Shown: positions 46,908-56,967, counted from the stretch's first letter. The stretch is DNA of 56,967 nt from an uncultured Chlorobiales bacterium (GCA_903929135.1 CAIYTH010000004.1:1-56967); one strand, 5' to 3'. The notes: generated from the letters alone by a model not told the origin. Program-made: numbers and translations.

Positions 46908-47999
46908 ATGATCATACCTGAACATGGCCGGACACTGACTTCAGAGGAGTGGCAACCGGTCATCGATGAGCTGCTCAAGGCCAGCCACATCCTCCTGACG
47001 ACCCACGAGAATTCCGACGGCGACGGACTCGGTAGCGAAGTTGCCCTCGCCCTTGCACTCAGGTCCCTCGGCAAGGAGGTTTCGATCTTCAACCCCTCTG
47101 ATGTTCCCCCGAACTACCATTTCCTGAAAGAATTCTACGACATCAACGTGTTCAGGGATCGCGACGAGGAGTCCATCCAGGATATTTTCCTTGCCGACCT
47201 TTTCGTGGTGCTCGATGCGAACCTGCATGACAGGACCGGCAGGCTCTGGCCCCATGTGGAGTTTGCAAGGGAGCTCGGAAAACTCAGGATCGCCTGCATT
47301 GACCATCATCTCGAGCCCGAGGACTTCGCAGATGTCATGGTTTGCGAGACCTACGCATCATCGACCGGGGAACTCGTGTGCGATCTGATCTCGACGCTTT
47401 CCGAAAAGACCGGAAAAGAGCTCTTTACCCCCGATTCGGCATCGGCGCTCTATGCGGCGATCATGACCGACACCGGCTCGTTCAGGTTTCCGAAATCGAC
47501 CCCTTACGTGTATCGGCTCGCAGGGTCCCTTGTCGAAAAAGGGGCGAATCCCGAGATGGTCTACGATCGCATCTACAACTCGCTGAGCCCGGAGGGGCTA
47601 AAGCTTCTCGGGCTTTCGCTGTCGAGCATCAGAATCATCGACAACGGACTGATCTCCTGGCTGTTCATTTCCAGGGAGATGCTTGAACAGACCGGAAGCA
47701 AGCTGTTCGACACCGACCTGATCATTCGCTACCTGTTGAGCGTGCCGACCGTCAGGGTTGCGGTGCTGCTTGTCGAGATGCAGGATGGCAGGGCCAAGGT
47801 AAGCTTCAGGTCCCGAGGCCGGATCTTTGTGAACCAGTTCGCAAAGCAATACGGCGGAGGAGGCCATATGAACGCTGCCGGATGCCTCCTGCAGATGTCT
47901 TCCGAGAAGGCCCAGAAGGTCGTTTACGACGACGTGCGCAAGTTTGCCCGCGAGCAGGTCGATGCCCTCGACTCCCCCCTCTTCGACAGGCGGATGTGA
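46908..47999 (+). CDS. DHH/DHHA1 phosphoesterase (NrnA-type nanoRNase/pAp phosphatase)
   Basis: A 363-residue enzyme with the N-terminal DHH motifs (ENSDGDGLGSE, VVLDANLHDR, CIDHHLEP) and a C-terminal DHHA1 domain ending GGGGHMNAAG. NrnA proteins hydrolyse short RNA oligonucleotides and 3'-phosphoadenosine 5'-phosphate using Mn. The same fold also includes cyclic-di-AMP phosphodiesterases, but the absence of PAS/GGDEF-type domains favours NrnA. Confidence 0.87.
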   Translation: MIIPEHGRTLTSEEWQPVIDELLKASHILLTTHENSDGDGLGSEVALALALRSLGKEVSIFNPSDVPPNYHFLKEFYDINVFRDRDEESIQDIFLADLFVVLDANLHDRTGRLWPHVEFARELGKLRIACIDHHLEPEDFADVMVCETYASSTGELVCDLISTLSEKTGKELFTPDSASALYAAIMTDTGSFRFPKSTPYVYRLAGSLVEKGANPEMVYDRIYNSLSPEGLKLLGLSLSSIRIIDNGLISWLFISREMLEQTGSKLFDTDLIIRYLLSVPTVRVAVLLVEMQDGRAKVSFRSRGRIFVNQFAKQYGGGGHMNAAGCLLQMSSEKAQKVVYDDVRKFAREQVDALDSPLFDRRM

Positions 48000-48058
48000 T
48001 CAGGCTGCATGCATTCCCTTAGACCTCTTCAATCGCGGTCCCGGCCTGCTCATCAACG

Positions 48059-49072
48059 ATGAACGTCAAATCGCAGGCATTTCGGAGCTGGAAGAGGACG
48101 CTCGTTGTGACTGAGTCCGGCGAGACATCCGAGAGCGTCGCACCGGTGATCGTCTCGGCGAGCCGTGCGACCGATATACCCGCCTTTTACGCATCCTGGT
48201 TCATGAATCGCCTGAGGGCAGGATTCGTGTGCCGGACAAATCCATTCAATCCGAAGCAGGTTGAGCATATCTCATTCGGGAACACGAGGGCCGTCGTGTT
48301 CTGGAGCAAGGACCCGCGTCCGCTTTTCCCGTATCTTCCTGAAATCGATGCGAACGGCATCGCCTACTATTTCCAGTTCACGCTGAACGATTACCGACGA
48401 GAGGGGCTGGAGCCTCATCTGTCAACTTTGCAGGAGCGTGTCGACGCTTTCCGGAACCTTGCCGACATGATCGGCCCCAAAAGGGTCGTCTGGCGTTGCG
48501 ACCCGCTTGTCCTGAACGAAACGGTCACGATCGAGGCGCTTCTCGAAAGGATCGACCGTCTCGCAGCGATGCTGCGGGGATACACCGAAAAGCTGGTGTT
48601 CAGCTTCGTCGATATCGAACGGTACCCGAAGGTGCGCAGCCGTCTTGCTCGCCAGGGGAGCGCTGCACGGGAGTTCGGGCAGGAAGAGATGACCGCTTTC
48701 GCAACGGGACTGAGCCTGCTGAACCGGGGGTGGGGGTTGACTCTTGCGACCTGCGCGGAAGAGGTTGATTTTAACGGAATAGGGCACAGCCGGTGTGTCG
48801 ACGGCCCCCTCCTCGCCGACCTGTTCAGGGATGATGCGGCATTGACGGAATTCTTAGGCATGGGGGCTGACCTGTTCGGCAGTCCGCCCGACTGGGCGCG
48901 CATCCGGGACAGGGGGCAGCGCAAGGCCTGCGGATGCGTTGCAAGCAAGGACATCGGCGTCTACGGTACCTGCCCTCAGCTTTGCAGCTACTGTTATGCG
49001 AACGGTTTCGATCAGGATGTCCGGGAAAAAGCTGCCCGGCATGATCCGCTTGCCGACCGTCTCATTCCCTGA
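48059..49072 (+). CDS. DUF1848 family protein
   Basis: A 337-residue protein whose beginning (VIVSASRATDIPAFYASWFM) and end match DUF1848. The C-terminal cysteines, CGCVASKDIGVYGTCPQLCS and then YCYAN, could hold an iron-sulfur cluster; the family is often placed near radical-SAM enzymes. The central HFS-like FQFTLNDY and VWRCDPL segments are typical. Reaction unknown. Confidence 0.83.
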   Translation: MNVKSQAFRSWKRTLVVTESGETSESVAPVIVSASRATDIPAFYASWFMNRLRAGFVCRTNPFNPKQVEHISFGNTRAVVFWSKDPRPLFPYLPEIDANGIAYYFQFTLNDYRREGLEPHLSTLQERVDAFRNLADMIGPKRVVWRCDPLVLNETVTIEALLERIDRLAAMLRGYTEKLVFSFVDIERYPKVRSRLARQGSAAREFGQEEMTAFATGLSLLNRGWGLTLATCAEEVDFNGIGHSRCVDGPLLADLFRDDAALTEFLGMGADLFGSPPDWARIRDRGQRKACGCVASKDIGVYGTCPQLCSYCYANGFDQDVREKAARHDPLADRLIP

Positions 49073-49183
49073 TTGCCGGGCAGGCACCATGGACTGGTGC
49101 ATTCAGGCAGTGTCGATTTTCAACGATTGAAAAGTCGTCGGACAAGGCTGGCAACAAAATGATGATAAAATTGGTACTTTGAA

Positions 49184-49211
49184 CTGACAGGGTCACTCAG
49201 CGTGGTAATAT
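49184..49211 (+). promoter_or_regulatory. Candidate promoter of pepA
   Basis: CTGACA (49184-49189), 16 bases, TAATAT (49206-49211), 84 bases before the pepA start. The preceding gap also holds TTTTCA-ACGAT-TGAAAA (49117-49133). Confidence 0.4.
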
Positions 49212-49295
49212 CCATTTTTTCGCGAATATAGATGCGGATGCCCGGTCATGACGAATTTTTGATCGGACATACTGAAAAAGCCATAACCTCATACC

Positions 49296-50849
49296 ATGAA
49301 TAAGAATACGGGAAACACCCCAGCTTCCGGCCTCAATATCGTCGTGACGGCAAAACCGGCTGCCCCGGTCAAGGCCGACCTGCTCGTCCTGCCTCTCGGC
49401 ACCAGGGAACTGAAAAAAGATGGCGGCGCGGCCCTCAAGGGGCTTGATCTCGATGAAGGTGCACTCAACGATTTCAAGGGAACCGCCGGCGAACTGGCGA
49501 TTCTCTACCGTTCCGCCGTCGGGAAGGGGGCTGCGCGGATCGCGCTGGTCGGTTTTGGTGAAGGGCGCTCGAGCGATGATTTCCGCAAGGCTGCCGAAGC
49601 GCTGGCGCGCAAGGCGGTCGATCTGCATTGCAGCGTCGTGGCTATCGACTGCTCCGGCATAGGTGCTTGGGCAAAGCATGCGAAGCGTACCCCGGAGTAC
49701 CTCGCCGGCGTGATCGTCGAGGGAGTGGTTTACGGAGCATATCGTTTCGACCGGCTGAAGAGCGGAAAACTCGACAAGGAGAAGAAGAGGGATGCCGGCA
49801 AGCCGAAGGCGATCGGCGAGCTGGTGCTTGCCGGGTGCGGCGACCATGCAGGTTCCGTCGAAAAGGGGTCAAACGCCGGGTTGGTGATCGGAACCTGCCA
49901 GAACACGGCTCGTGACCTGGTCAACCTGCCCGGCAACCATCTCTCCGCCGAAGGGCTTGCCGTTGCCGCCAGGGAGGCGGGGAAACGAGGTTGTTTCGAA
50001 GTGACGGTGTTCGACAGGAAAAGGATCACCGAACTCGGGATGGGAGGTCTTCTGGCCGTCAACAAGGGAAGCGAGGAGCCGCCAACCTTCACCGTCATGG
50101 ATTACCAGCCCAAGGGCAAGCCGAAGAAGACGGTCGCCCTCGTCGGCAAGGGCGTCACCTTCGATTCGGGCGGCATATCGATCAAGCCTGCGGCTGGAAT
50201 GGATGAGATGAAGAGCGACATGGCCGGCGCAGCCTGTGTCATCGGCGTCGTTGAGGCGATCGCGAAACTCGCCCTGCCGATCAGGGTCATCGGCCTGGTT
50301 CCGGCTACGGACAACATGCCGGGAGGTTCTGCACAGAAACCGGGCGATGTCATCACCACCATGTCCTCCATCACGGTCGAGATCGGCAATACCGACGCCG
50401 AGGGGCGACTGATCCTTGCCGATGCGCTGACCTACGCGAAGCGTGAGTACGATCCGGACGTGGTCATCGACCTGGCAACGCTGACCGGCGCCTGTATCGT
50501 CGCGCTCGGCATGAAGGTCGCCGGCATGTTCAGCAACGACGAGGAGCTCGCCGAGGATATCTACAGTGCGGGTCAGGCTTCCGGGGAGAAGGTCTGGCGC
50601 CTGCCCCTCTGGGATGAGTACGCAGAGCAGATCAAATCGGACGTCGCCGATGTCAGCAATACCGGCAGCAAGGGTGCAGGGACGATCACGGCGGCCAAAT
50701 TCCTCGAGAACTTTGTCGAGGGGCACAAGCATTGGGCTCATATCGACATCGCCGGTCCGGCCTATGCTGCAAAGGGAGCGGGATCAGGTTCTGGTGGCAC
50801 CGGTTTCGGCGTCCGCCTGCTGGTCGACCTCCTTAAGTCGTGGTCCTGA
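49296..50849 (+). CDS. pepA: Leucyl aminopeptidase (M17) PepA
   Basis: A 517-residue di-zinc (or Mn) aminopeptidase. The C-terminal M17 catalytic half has [24 protein letters not shown], and the signature [14 protein letters not shown]. It removes N-terminal residues from peptides in the cytoplasm; some members also bind DNA. The N-terminal macro-like domain is normal for the family. Confidence 0.95.
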   Translation: MNKNTGNTPASGLNIVVTAKPAAPVKADLLVLPLGTRELKKDGGAALKGLDLDEGALNDFKGTAGELAILYRSAVGKGAARIALVGFGEGRSSDDFRKAAEALARKAVDLHCSVVAIDCSGIGAWAKHAKRTPEYLAGVIVEGVVYGAYRFDRLKSGKLDKEKKRDAGKPKAIGELVLAGCGDHAGSVEKGSNAGLVIGTCQNTARDLVNLPGNHLSAEGLAVAAREAGKRGCFEVTVFDRKRITELGMGGLLAVNKGSEEPPTFTVMDYQPKGKPKKTVALVGKGVTFDSGGISIKPAAGMDEMKSDMAGAACVIGVVEAIAKLALPIRVIGLVPATDNMPGGSAQKPGDVITTMSSITVEIGNTDAEGRLILADALTYAKREYDPDVVIDLATLTGACIVALGMKVAGMFSNDEELAEDIYSAGQASGEKVWRLPLWDEYAEQIKSDVADVSNTGSKGAGTITAAKFLENFVEGHKHWAHIDIAGPAYAAKGAGSGSGGTGFGVRLLVDLLKSWS

Positions 50850-50861
50850 GGCTTTTTTGTT

Positions 50862-50895
50862 CGATCCGGCCTTTCGCATGCGTGAGGTCGGATCG
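50862..50895. repeat. Inverted repeat after pepA
   Basis: CGATCCG (50862-50868) and CGGATCG (50889-50895) pair over seven bases, with inner CCT/AGG pairing. A T-run lies before rather than after it, so its role as a terminator is doubtful. Confidence 0.3.
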
Positions 50896-50930
50896 CCGAA
50901 GGCTGCATCAACAATTAACGTGGTTCAAAT

Positions 50931-51635
50931 ATGTCATCCGTAAGACAGAATCCAGTGGTGATTGTTCCCGGAGTCCTTTTCTGGGACTCCCTTTATGACG
51001 TCATGCGTGATGCCCTTGCGGAGTGGGTGCCCAGGGAAAAAATAGCGATCGTTCCGGTCAACGTAGCTGACTGGATCGGCATCCCCCCTTCTCCAGAGCG
51101 GTCGACCAACCGAGTTATGGCATCTCTCGACCGCACGGTCCGGAAGATGGCGCAGCAGTATCCCGGCGAGCCGGTCACGATCGTGGCTCACAGCGGAGGC
51201 GGCACGGTCGCCATGGTCTACCTGCTCGAGCAGCCGTTCCAGGGCGATGTCTACGATGTGGATGGCATGGTCGGACGGCTGGTGACGCTCGGAACCCCGT
51301 ATCACACCCATGAACGTTTCGCAAAAATCAAGACCGATTTTATCTTCAGCCATATCGGTCCGGATTTTTTCAGGAAATATCCGGTTGTCTCGGTCGTCAG
51401 CGACCAGTATATGGGCTCACTGGGCGGAAATATCACCGAGAAGCTCTGTTACCTGTTTTACCGGAGCGTCACTGACGAGGGCGAGGTTGCCGGCGACGGA
51501 ATTGTGCCGGCAAAAAGCTGTTTTCTGGATGGGGCCGAAAATGTTACTATATCCGAAACAGAACATCTGCCGACCCCGCATACAAGCTGGTACGGAACCA
51601 AAGAAGGAATCGAACGATGGATAAAATGGCTTTGA
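50931..51635 (+). CDS. Lipase-like alpha/beta-hydrolase
   Basis: A 234-residue protein. It starts with [20 protein letters not shown], the lipase-type oxyanion loop, and has the nucleophile in [11 protein letters not shown] (GxSxG-like with Ala at the first position). The active-site His may be in [13 protein letters not shown]. No signal peptide is visible, so it is probably cytoplasmic and acts on an ester or thioester. The stop overlaps the next gene by 19 bases. Confidence 0.75.
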   Translation: MSSVRQNPVVIVPGVLFWDSLYDVMRDALAEWVPREKIAIVPVNVADWIGIPPSPERSTNRVMASLDRTVRKMAQQYPGEPVTIVAHSGGGTVAMVYLLEQPFQGDVYDVDGMVGRLVTLGTPYHTHERFAKIKTDFIFSHIGPDFFRKYPVVSVVSDQYMGSLGGNITEKLCYLFYRSVTDEGEVAGDGIVPAKSCFLDGAENVTISETEHLPTPHTSWYGTKEGIERWIKWL

Positions 51636-52465
51636 AATCATGGAGGCGTCCTGTCAGCTTGTTCCTGCTGGTTTCCCTTGCGGCCGGGCTTGCCGGCTGC
51701 AGACAGGAGGAGCAGAAACGCGACGAACAGCAGCAGCATGTCGAGTCGATGATGGCCATCCTGATCCAGGTCCAGAGGAACCTGGGCCGCATCAGGCAGA
51801 AGGAGGCGGTCGTCGAACGCCTCTCATCCGACATTGAAGGGCAGGAAGAGGTCAGCGCTGACAAGATCGGCAGGCAGATCTCCGGGAATATCCGATATCT
51901 CGATTCGACGCTCAGCGCCAGCAAGGCGCTGGTCAGCAAGCTTGAAAACGAGAATCGATCTTCGAGCTACAAGGTAGAGGCCCTGGATCGGCTTACCCGT
52001 GAGCTGAAAGGCGACCTGGAGGCCCGCGGCAATGAGATTTCGACCATGAAAGGGGAGATATCGAAGCTGAACAAGGAGGTATCCAGGCTTTCATCCACCG
52101 TCGACGTCATGGATGAAGTCATCACCGACCAGGAAGACCGGATCTCTTCAGCATATTACATCGTCGGAACCGTCGAACAGCTTGCCGGCAAGGGAATCCT
52201 GGTGAAGCCGGGCGCTCTGGCCAAGTTTTTCGGTACCGGGCCGGTTATTTCGAATGACTTTGACACCAAATCTTTCAAACAGATCGACGTGTCCGAGACG
52301 ACCGACATCTTCTTCGACAAACCGGCCAAGAGCCTGCACATCCTGACTCCGCACTCGAAGGGATCCTACGAGCTTGTCGGAGGCAATTCATCGGCATTGC
52401 TGATGATCAAGAATGCCGATGAATTCTGGAGGAAGTCGCGCTGCCTCATCATCGTCAGGGAGTGA
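51617..52465 (+). CDS. Coiled-coil lipoprotein
   Basis: A 282-residue lipoprotein with lipobox LAGCR after a signal peptide. A long coiled coil follows (about 30-160, for example [14 protein letters not shown], and [20 protein letters not shown]). The last 100 residues form a small beta-rich domain ([20 protein letters not shown], later [13 protein letters not shown] and [20 protein letters not shown]), as in Bacteroidota and Chlorobiota envelope proteins of unknown role. Overlaps the lipase-like gene by 19 bases. Confidence 0.78.
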   Translation: MDKMALKSWRRPVSLFLLVSLAAGLAGCRQEEQKRDEQQQHVESMMAILIQVQRNLGRIRQKEAVVERLSSDIEGQEEVSADKIGRQISGNIRYLDSTLSASKALVSKLENENRSSSYKVEALDRLTRELKGDLEARGNEISTMKGEISKLNKEVSRLSSTVDVMDEVITDQEDRISSAYYIVGTVEQLAGKGILVKPGALAKFFGTGPVISNDFDTKSFKQIDVSETTDIFFDKPAKSLHILTPHSKGSYELVGGNSSALLMIKNADEFWRKSRCLIIVRE

Positions 52466-52501
52466 TTCCGGGCGCCGGTCCAATGGTGCAGGATGGAGCA
52501 C

Positions 52502-52538
52502 ACGACCGGGGGACCCCGTAGTATTTCGGTTTTTTTTC
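52502..52538 (+). terminator. Possible terminator before the UDP-glucose dehydrogenase gene
   Basis: A GC-rich block CGGG/CCCG and ACCG/CGGT around 52504-52530 is followed by a run of eight or more T. The stem is short and imperfect, but the T-run supports it. Confidence 0.4.
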
Positions 52539-52599
52539 ATTGACGTCTCCATGCCGATTGCCTTATGAGCAATGGGCTTTGAATTACACCAATCATTTC

Positions 52600-53937
52600 A
52601 TGAAGATCACCATTTTCGGATCCGGATACGTTGGTCTTGTTACCGGCGCCTGTTTTGCCGAAGTCGGCAACGATGTACTCTGCGTCGACATCGATGAGGC
52701 GAAGATCGCCAGGTTGAAGCAGGGGGATATCCCGATTTATGAACCCGGACTCGAAGAGATCGTCGTCGAAAATGTCCGTGAAGGTCGTCTGAACTTCACT
52801 TCCGACATCTCCAAAGGGGTCGATTTCGGCCTTTACCAGTTCATCGCCGTCGGTACTCCTCCTGACGAAGACGGTTCGGCTGACCTCAGCCATGTGCTGA
52901 GCGTTGCTGAAAGCATCGGGAAGAACATGACTGATTACCGGATCATCATCAACAAGTCGACGGTGCCGGTCGGCACAGCGGATCTGGTCAGCGGCAAGGT
53001 TCGATCGATGCTCGCCGAACGGGGAGTCGACATTGATTTCGACGTGGTCTCGAATCCGGAGTTCCTCAAGGAGGGCGACGCGGTGGATGATTTCATGAAG
53101 CCGGATCGCATCGTTGTCGGTGTGGACAACCCCAGGACCAAAGAGCTCCTGAGGAACCTCTATTCACCGTTCAACCGCAGCTCTGAACGTTTCATCGCCA
53201 TGGACATCCGTTCGGCGGAGCTGACCAAGTACGCCGCCAATGCCATGCTGGCCACCAAGATCAGCTTCATGAACGAGATAGCAAACATATCCGAGCGTGT
53301 AGGCGCAGATGTCGAGGCTGTGCGAAAGGGTATCGGCTCCGACTCAAGGATAGGCTTCTCGTTCATCTACCCGGGTGTCGGCTATGGAGGCTCCTGCTTC
53401 CCCAAGGATGTCCAGGCCCTTGAGCGCACAGCCCGCAAGCACGGTTACGACTCGAGGATCCTTCAGGCGGTCGAAGCGGTCAACCGCGACCAGAAGCTCA
53501 CTCTCGTGGAAAAGATCCTCGCTCATTTCAACGGCGATCTGGAAGGCCGTGTCATAGCCTTGTGGGGCCTCTCCTTCAAGCCGAACACAGATGATATGCG
53601 TGAAGCCCCGAGTCGCAGCGTCATGGAGGCACTCTGGGACAGAGGGGCGATCGTGAGGGCTTATGACCCTGTGGCAATGGACGAGGCACGGAGAATCTAC
53701 GGAGAGCATGACCGTCTGGTATTCGCCGGTAATCCCGAGGAGGCTTTCAAGGGGGCTGATGCGCTTGTCGTCATGACCGAGTGGATGGTCTTCCGCAGCC
53801 CCGACTTCGACCGGATCAGAACGGAGTTGAAACAGCCGGTAATCTTCGACGGCCGGAACATCTACAACCCTGAATTCCTGGAGCAGCTCGGGTTCGCCTA
53901 TTATTCGATCGGCCGCCAGCCCCGACTCCCCAAATAA
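52600..53937 (+). CDS. UDP-glucose 6-dehydrogenase family protein
   Basis: Oxidises UDP-glucose (or a related nucleotide sugar) to the uronate with two NAD+ for capsule or lipopolysaccharide sugars. The 445-residue protein begins at [20 protein letters not shown] (52600), has the GxGxxG motif, catalytic Cys in GGSCFPKD, and a C-terminal NAD-linked half with [22 protein letters not shown]-acetylglucosamine-type relatives cannot be excluded. Confidence 0.92.
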   Translation: MKITIFGSGYVGLVTGACFAEVGNDVLCVDIDEAKIARLKQGDIPIYEPGLEEIVVENVREGRLNFTSDISKGVDFGLYQFIAVGTPPDEDGSADLSHVLSVAESIGKNMTDYRIIINKSTVPVGTADLVSGKVRSMLAERGVDIDFDVVSNPEFLKEGDAVDDFMKPDRIVVGVDNPRTKELLRNLYSPFNRSSERFIAMDIRSAELTKYAANAMLATKISFMNEIANISERVGADVEAVRKGIGSDSRIGFSFIYPGVGYGGSCFPKDVQALERTARKHGYDSRILQAVEAVNRDQKLTLVEKILAHFNGDLEGRVIALWGLSFKPNTDDMREAPSRSVMEALWDRGAIVRAYDPVAMDEARRIYGEHDRLVFAGNPEEAFKGADALVVMTEWMVFRSPDFDRIRTELKQPVIFDGRNIYNPEFLEQLGFAYYSIGRQPRLPK

Positions 53938-53982
53938 GCGATTGCGGCGATCCCTTCGCAGCCTCGACGACTGCCAAAACGG

Positions 53983-54801
53983 TTACCGGCCCGGAAAGTG
54001 ATGCAGCGGTCCGTGACCGTGGCCAAGCCTCCATCGGGACCCCTCCAGGATTGCGGCTCTTGTATAGGCGATTCCGGTGGCAACCGCATCGACCATTTCC
54101 ACGCCAAGAGCCAGTTGCGATGCTATTGCCGAAGAGAGCGTACAACCGGTTCCGTGCGTATTCTGCGTGTCGATTTTCCGGTTGGAGAACCAGTGGAACC
54201 TCCCTTCGTGCAGCAGGCAGTCGAGACATTCACTTCCCTCCCCATGGCCGCCCTTGACCAGCACCGACCGGGCACCGGACCGGTGCAGTTCCAGGGCTGT
54301 TCCCTCGACCTCGTCACGGCTGGCCGGCTTTCGCTCTTTTCCTGTCAGCATGGCTGCTTCCAGAAGGTTCGGAGTGACCAGCGTGGCGATCGGGAAGAGA
54401 AGCTGCTTCATCGTGCTCTTCCCTGAGGCCGGGAACAGGCTTTTACCGCCCGTAGATCGCAGAACGGTGTCGAGGACGACCGGAACACCGTCGAGCATTT
54501 TCAGGAGCTCAGAGACGGTTTCTGCGGCCTCTGTGGACCCGAGCATGCCGATCTTGACCGAATCGATGCGGATATCCTCGGCAATCGTCATGAACTGTGC
54601 CTTGATGAACCCTGCAGGCAGCTGATGCGCTGCGCCGACCCCGAGCGTGTTCTGTGCCGTAACGGCGGTAATGACGCTCAGTCCATAGCATCCCGAGGCT
54701 GCGATCGTTTTCAGGTCGGCCTGGATGCCGGCACCTCCGCTTCCGTCCGAACCGGCTATGGAAAGGACTGTGGTGTATTCGCGCTGAAGGTTCATTGCCA
54801 T
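53983..54801 (-). CDS. thiD: Hydroxymethylpyrimidine/phosphomethylpyrimidine kinase ThiD
   Basis: A 272-residue kinase that phosphorylates the pyrimidine half of thiamin twice. Markers: [20 protein letters not shown] near the start, [28 protein letters not shown] and [14 protein letters not shown], which is the anion-hole loop with catalytic Asp/Cys site. Start overlaps the thiE end by ten bases. Confidence 0.94.
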   Translation of the reverse strand: MAMNLQREYTTVLSIAGSDGSGGAGIQADLKTIAASGCYGLSVITAVTAQNTLGVGAAHQLPAGFIKAQFMTIAEDIRIDSVKIGMLGSTEAAETVSELLKMLDGVPVVLDTVLRSTGGKSLFPASGKSTMKQLLFPIATLVTPNLLEAAMLTGKERKPASRDEVEGTALELHRSGARSVLVKGGHGEGSECLDCLLHEGRFHWFSNRKIDTQNTHGTGCTLSSAIASQLALGVEMVDAVATGIAYTRAAILEGSRWRLGHGHGPLHHFPGR

Positions 54802-55406
54802 ATCCTTTGAACAAGGTGTCGGGCGGCCGCAGAAGGGTTTTGGGCTCCGGCTACCGCAGAAATGACCGCTATGCCCGATGCGCCGGCTTTCATGACCTCG
54901 GTGACATTCTCCGGGTCGATTCCGCCAATAGCCACAACGGGAAGGCCGACCGCCTTTCTGACCTCCCCGATGGCGGCAGTGCCAAGCGGCGGGACTGGTT
55001 TGTCTTTGGAGCGTGTCGGGAAGATGTGGCCGAGCCCGATGTAGTCGGCGCCATCCTCTCTGGCCTTGACGGCCTCATCGACATTGCTGGCCGAGACGCC
55101 GAGGATTGCGTCCGGACCGAGCATTGCCCGTGCCGCCGCCGCAGGCAGGTCCTCCTGGCCAAGGTGCACGCCGTCGGCCTTCATGGCGATGGCGATGTCG
55201 ACGCGGTCATTGACGATGAAAAGTGCTTCATGTGCACGGCAGAGCTCCTGGATCCTGACGGCCCATTCGAAGAGTTCTCGGCCGGAAGCGGACTTTCTGC
55301 GCAGCTGGAGCATTCGAGCTCCTCCTGCGAGGGCCATTTGCGCCAGTTCGACCGGGTTATGGATGTCGTCGGTAATGACGCAGAGGAATCGATGTGGAAG
55401 AGTCAT
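54792..55406 (-). CDS. thiE: Thiamine phosphate synthase ThiE
   Basis: Couples pyrimidine pyrophosphate with thiazole phosphate. A 204-residue TIM barrel with [27 protein letters not shown] and [23 protein letters not shown], and [10 protein letters not shown], i.e. the complete ThiE pattern. Overlaps both thiD and the TenI-like gene. Confidence 0.94.
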   Translation of the reverse strand: MTLPHRFLCVITDDIHNPVELAQMALAGGARMLQLRRKSASGRELFEWAVRIQELCRAHEALFIVNDRVDIAIAMKADGVHLGQEDLPAAAARAMLGPDAILGVSASNVDEAVKAREDGADYIGLGHIFPTRSKDKPVPPLGTAAIGEVRKAVGLPVVAIGGIDPENVTEVMKAGASGIAVISAVAGAQNPSAAARHLVQRIWQ

Positions 55407-56041
55407 GACGGTAGAAATGATCGAAACGTTTCAATGGTTGACGGCATCGAGCCAGGGTCAAGAAACGGGGAGATGGCAGCGACTCCCCAGGCACCTCTTT
55501 CGATGCAGGCATAACTTCTTTCAGGGGTGATGCCTCCCACGGCATAGACCGGGACAGCTACGGCCTCGCACACCTGTTCAAGTTCGTCGAGGCCCTGCGG
55601 AGGACCGTACCGCTCCTTTGAGGGGGTGGCGAAAACCGGTCCGAAAAGCAGGTAGTCGACTCCGGACTTCCCGGCATCCCGAGCGGCTTTGACGCTGTGT
55701 ACGCTCTGGCCTGCAAGCAATCCAGGAAAAGCGCTTCTTATGGTTGCCACAGGACAGCATGATTCAGGAAGGTGGACACCCTCGGCTCCGGCCGCAAGCG
55801 CGATGTCAGCCCGCTCATTGACCAGAAGCAGCGACCCGGAGGGCTCGAGCTCAGCCCTGAGCCTGGCGGCGAGACTGAGCAGCCTGGCGGCATCAAGCCC
55901 TTTTTCCCGCAGCTGGAACATCACCGGCCCCGAATCCTTGATCGCAGCGGCCTGGCGCAGCGAGAGACCTGCTGAATCGAGGTGCTCGAAGCCGCTGCTG
56001 ATGATAAACAGACGGGGCAGTCGTGAAAGGGGAGCGTTCAT
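55403..56041 (-). CDS. TenI-like thiazole tautomerase / ThiE homologue
   Basis: A 212-residue TIM-barrel relative of ThiE. It has MFQLREK and [20 protein letters not shown], but the ThiE HLGQEDLP stretch is HLPESCCP and the next loop reads GQSVHS, as in TenI (GRSVHS). TenI isomerises the thiazole carboxylate of the thiamin pathway, so this is the more likely function than a second ThiE. First gene of tenI-thiE-thiD. No TPP riboswitch was recognised ahead of it. Confidence 0.85.
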   Translation of the reverse strand: MNAPLSRLPRLFIISSGFEHLDSAGLSLRQAAAIKDSGPVMFQLREKGLDAARLLSLAARLRAELEPSGSLLLVNERADIALAAGAEGVHLPESCCPVATIRSAFPGLLAGQSVHSVKAARDAGKSGVDYLLFGPVFATPSKERYGPPQGLDELEQVCEAVAVPVYAVGGITPERSYACIERGAWGVAAISPFLDPGSMPSTIETFRSFLPS

Positions 56042-56161
56042 ATGTTTGAATTTCAGGCACGATAACTATTTTTCCATGTAATCACAATGCAGCGGGTCGT
56101 CCTGGAAGGTCATCAGCAACGGTTCAGGCCTGCATATTCATCAACCACCCACCCTACGCTC

Positions 56162-56635
56162 ATGGCATCTATCGAGGCATCACTGGCGCTATCCGGCATC
56201 GTCCTGCCTGATGTCGCCCCTCCGGCAGGCCTCTACCAGCCTGCGCTTCGCATCGGAGAGTTCATCTACACCTCCGGCCAGCTTCCACTTGTCGGCGGCC
56301 AGCTTGTCGAGCCTTCAGGAAAGGGGAGCGTCAGCGCCGAATGTCAGGATGCCGCAGCATCTGCGGCAAGGACAGCCGCGATCAACGCCGTCGCAGCCCT
56401 CAGGTCCGTCGCCGGATCGCTGGACGAAATCGTTCGCATCGTCAAGCTGACGGTCTACGTTTCAAGTGCTCCCGGATTCACCAATCAGCATATCGTCGCC
56501 AATGGGGCGTCGGCTCTTATAGGTCAGATTTTCGGCGAAACGGGCAGGCATGTGCGGAGCGCGGTAGGCGTTGCCGCCCTTCCTCTCGACGCCAGCGTCG
56601 AAGTCGAACTTGTTGCCGCCTGCCGTCCCCACTGA
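56162..56635 (+). CDS. RidA (YjgF/YER057c/UK114) family protein
   Basis: A 157-residue protein of the RidA family (imine/enamine deaminase type). Residues near the end, VRSAVGVAALPLDASVEVEL, contain the Arg and the strand of the conserved active-site loop; the start FIYTSGQLPL and the FTNQHIVANGASALI section fit. RidA clears reactive 2-aminoacrylate. The ATG at 56162 is the start; the frame upstream to 56087 is unlikely. Divergent from the thiamin genes. Confidence 0.85.
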   Translation: MASIEASLALSGIVLPDVAPPAGLYQPALRIGEFIYTSGQLPLVGGQLVEPSGKGSVSAECQDAAASAARTAAINAVAALRSVAGSLDEIVRIVKLTVYVSSAPGFTNQHIVANGASALIGQIFGETGRHVRSAVGVAALPLDASVEVELVAACRPH

Positions 56636-56967
56636 GCTGAAAACAAGAACCGGCCTTTAGGGCACATCCATGAGCCCCCCTTCGCCTGCCGGAGGGGGAG
56701 GGAAGCCCACCCACTAATAAGTACATCATAAAAGATCAGGCAAATCAGAATAGAATCAATTGTTTTTGTTCTGCAATGATGAATACTTATTCATATAACG
56801 GATGATAATAAGCGAATATAAAGTACAGAGAAATTTGTTTTGATAATTTATAGCGACGATAAATATCTGCTCATAATATTTTTAAATAAACAAATCTAAT
56901 GTACCCTATGTCTGAATAATAGTGCGTTAGATTATTTTTTTTCTTGCAGAATAAATTTATCTAAACA
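56636..56967. other. Non-coding, AT-rich window end
   Basis: The first 70 bases are GC-rich and contain GGGGG runs. From about 56715 to the end the sequence is strongly AT-rich, with many short AT tracts and no open frame. It looks like a long promoter or boundary region leading to a gene beyond the window. Confidence 0.5.

Noticed and set aside
56100-56165. TPP riboswitch before the thiamin genes
   Set aside because: A GCGTAGGG string on the minus strand resembles the 3' part, but the CTGAGA and CCTGATCTGG-type segments are missing.

Overview
The window is about 57 kb of a GC-rich (by eye 55-60%), densely coding bacterial chromosome. The best match is a green sulfur bacterium (Chlorobiaceae; a higher-GC Chlorobium or Chlorobaculum type). 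The main clue is a BchC-like bacteriochlorophyllide dehydrogenase at 27978-28934. It sits among housekeeping genes of a Gram-negative with an outer membrane: lipoproteins, a YdbH/YdbL/YnbE-like set, TatC, Fe-type SOD, sigma-54 and HslVU. The assignment to the group is inference; no rRNA gene is present to settle it. I see no insertion sequence, prophage, CRISPR array, tRNA or rRNA.

Layout. 1-3574: start of a divergent exported protein, then the cobalamin nucleotide-loop operon cobU-cobT-(alpha/beta hydrolase)-cobS. 3575-8702: OsmC-like protein with a promoter/operator, DUF134 regulator overlapping an iron-type alcohol dehydrogenase, a membrane-anchored SET protein, a small membrane protein and a BaiN/HI0933-type flavoprotein. 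8688-13391: a six-repeat protein of unknown role, a coiled-coil protein, a YnbE-YdbL-YdbH-like envelope cluster and a small helical protein. 13602-19385: 5'-nucleotidase next to a class D beta-lactamase, SRPBCC protein, RlmI-like methyltransferase, DUF4292-like lipoprotein and Fe-SOD. 19526-25224: CoaE, esterase, TatC with a long acidic N-terminus, long-chain polyprenyl diphosphate synthase, PASTA protein and a histone-H1-like protein. 25378-28934: bchC in a tight operon with a nucleoside-type ABC ATPase and one permease. 28959-35019: small membrane protein, exported metallophosphoesterase, PhoU, HNH nuclease, RadA and FolD. 35197-39826: DUF3109 protein, RpoN, HslV, HslU and AroQ. 39842-46345: TPR protein, DoxX, PriA, then rlmN-unknown-adk ending in a strong terminator. 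46480-53937: winged-helix regulator, NrnA-type DHH phosphoesterase, DUF1848 protein, PepA, lipase-like hydrolase, coiled-coil lipoprotein and UDP-glucose dehydrogenase. 53983-56635: overlapping tenI-like/thiE/thiD thiamin genes and a divergent RidA protein. From about 56715 the sequence turns sharply AT-rich and seems non-coding.

How the genes fit together. CobU, CobT and CobS attach the lower ligand of B12, a cofactor green sulfur bacteria need and whose corrin pathway overlaps tetrapyrrole supply for chlorophylls. ThiD, ThiE and the TenI-like protein cover thiamin assembly. The YdbH-like trio probably moves lipid between inner and outer membrane. The most unusual points are the uncharacterised hydrolase inside the cobalamin operon, the chromosomal class D beta-lactamase with an altered YGN motif, bchC tied to an incomplete nucleoside ABC transporter, the repeat protein, the acidic TatC extension, and several perfect inverted repeats at promoters. 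No single clearly new multi-gene system is evident; the cobalamin hydrolase and the bchC-ABC operon are the best leads.
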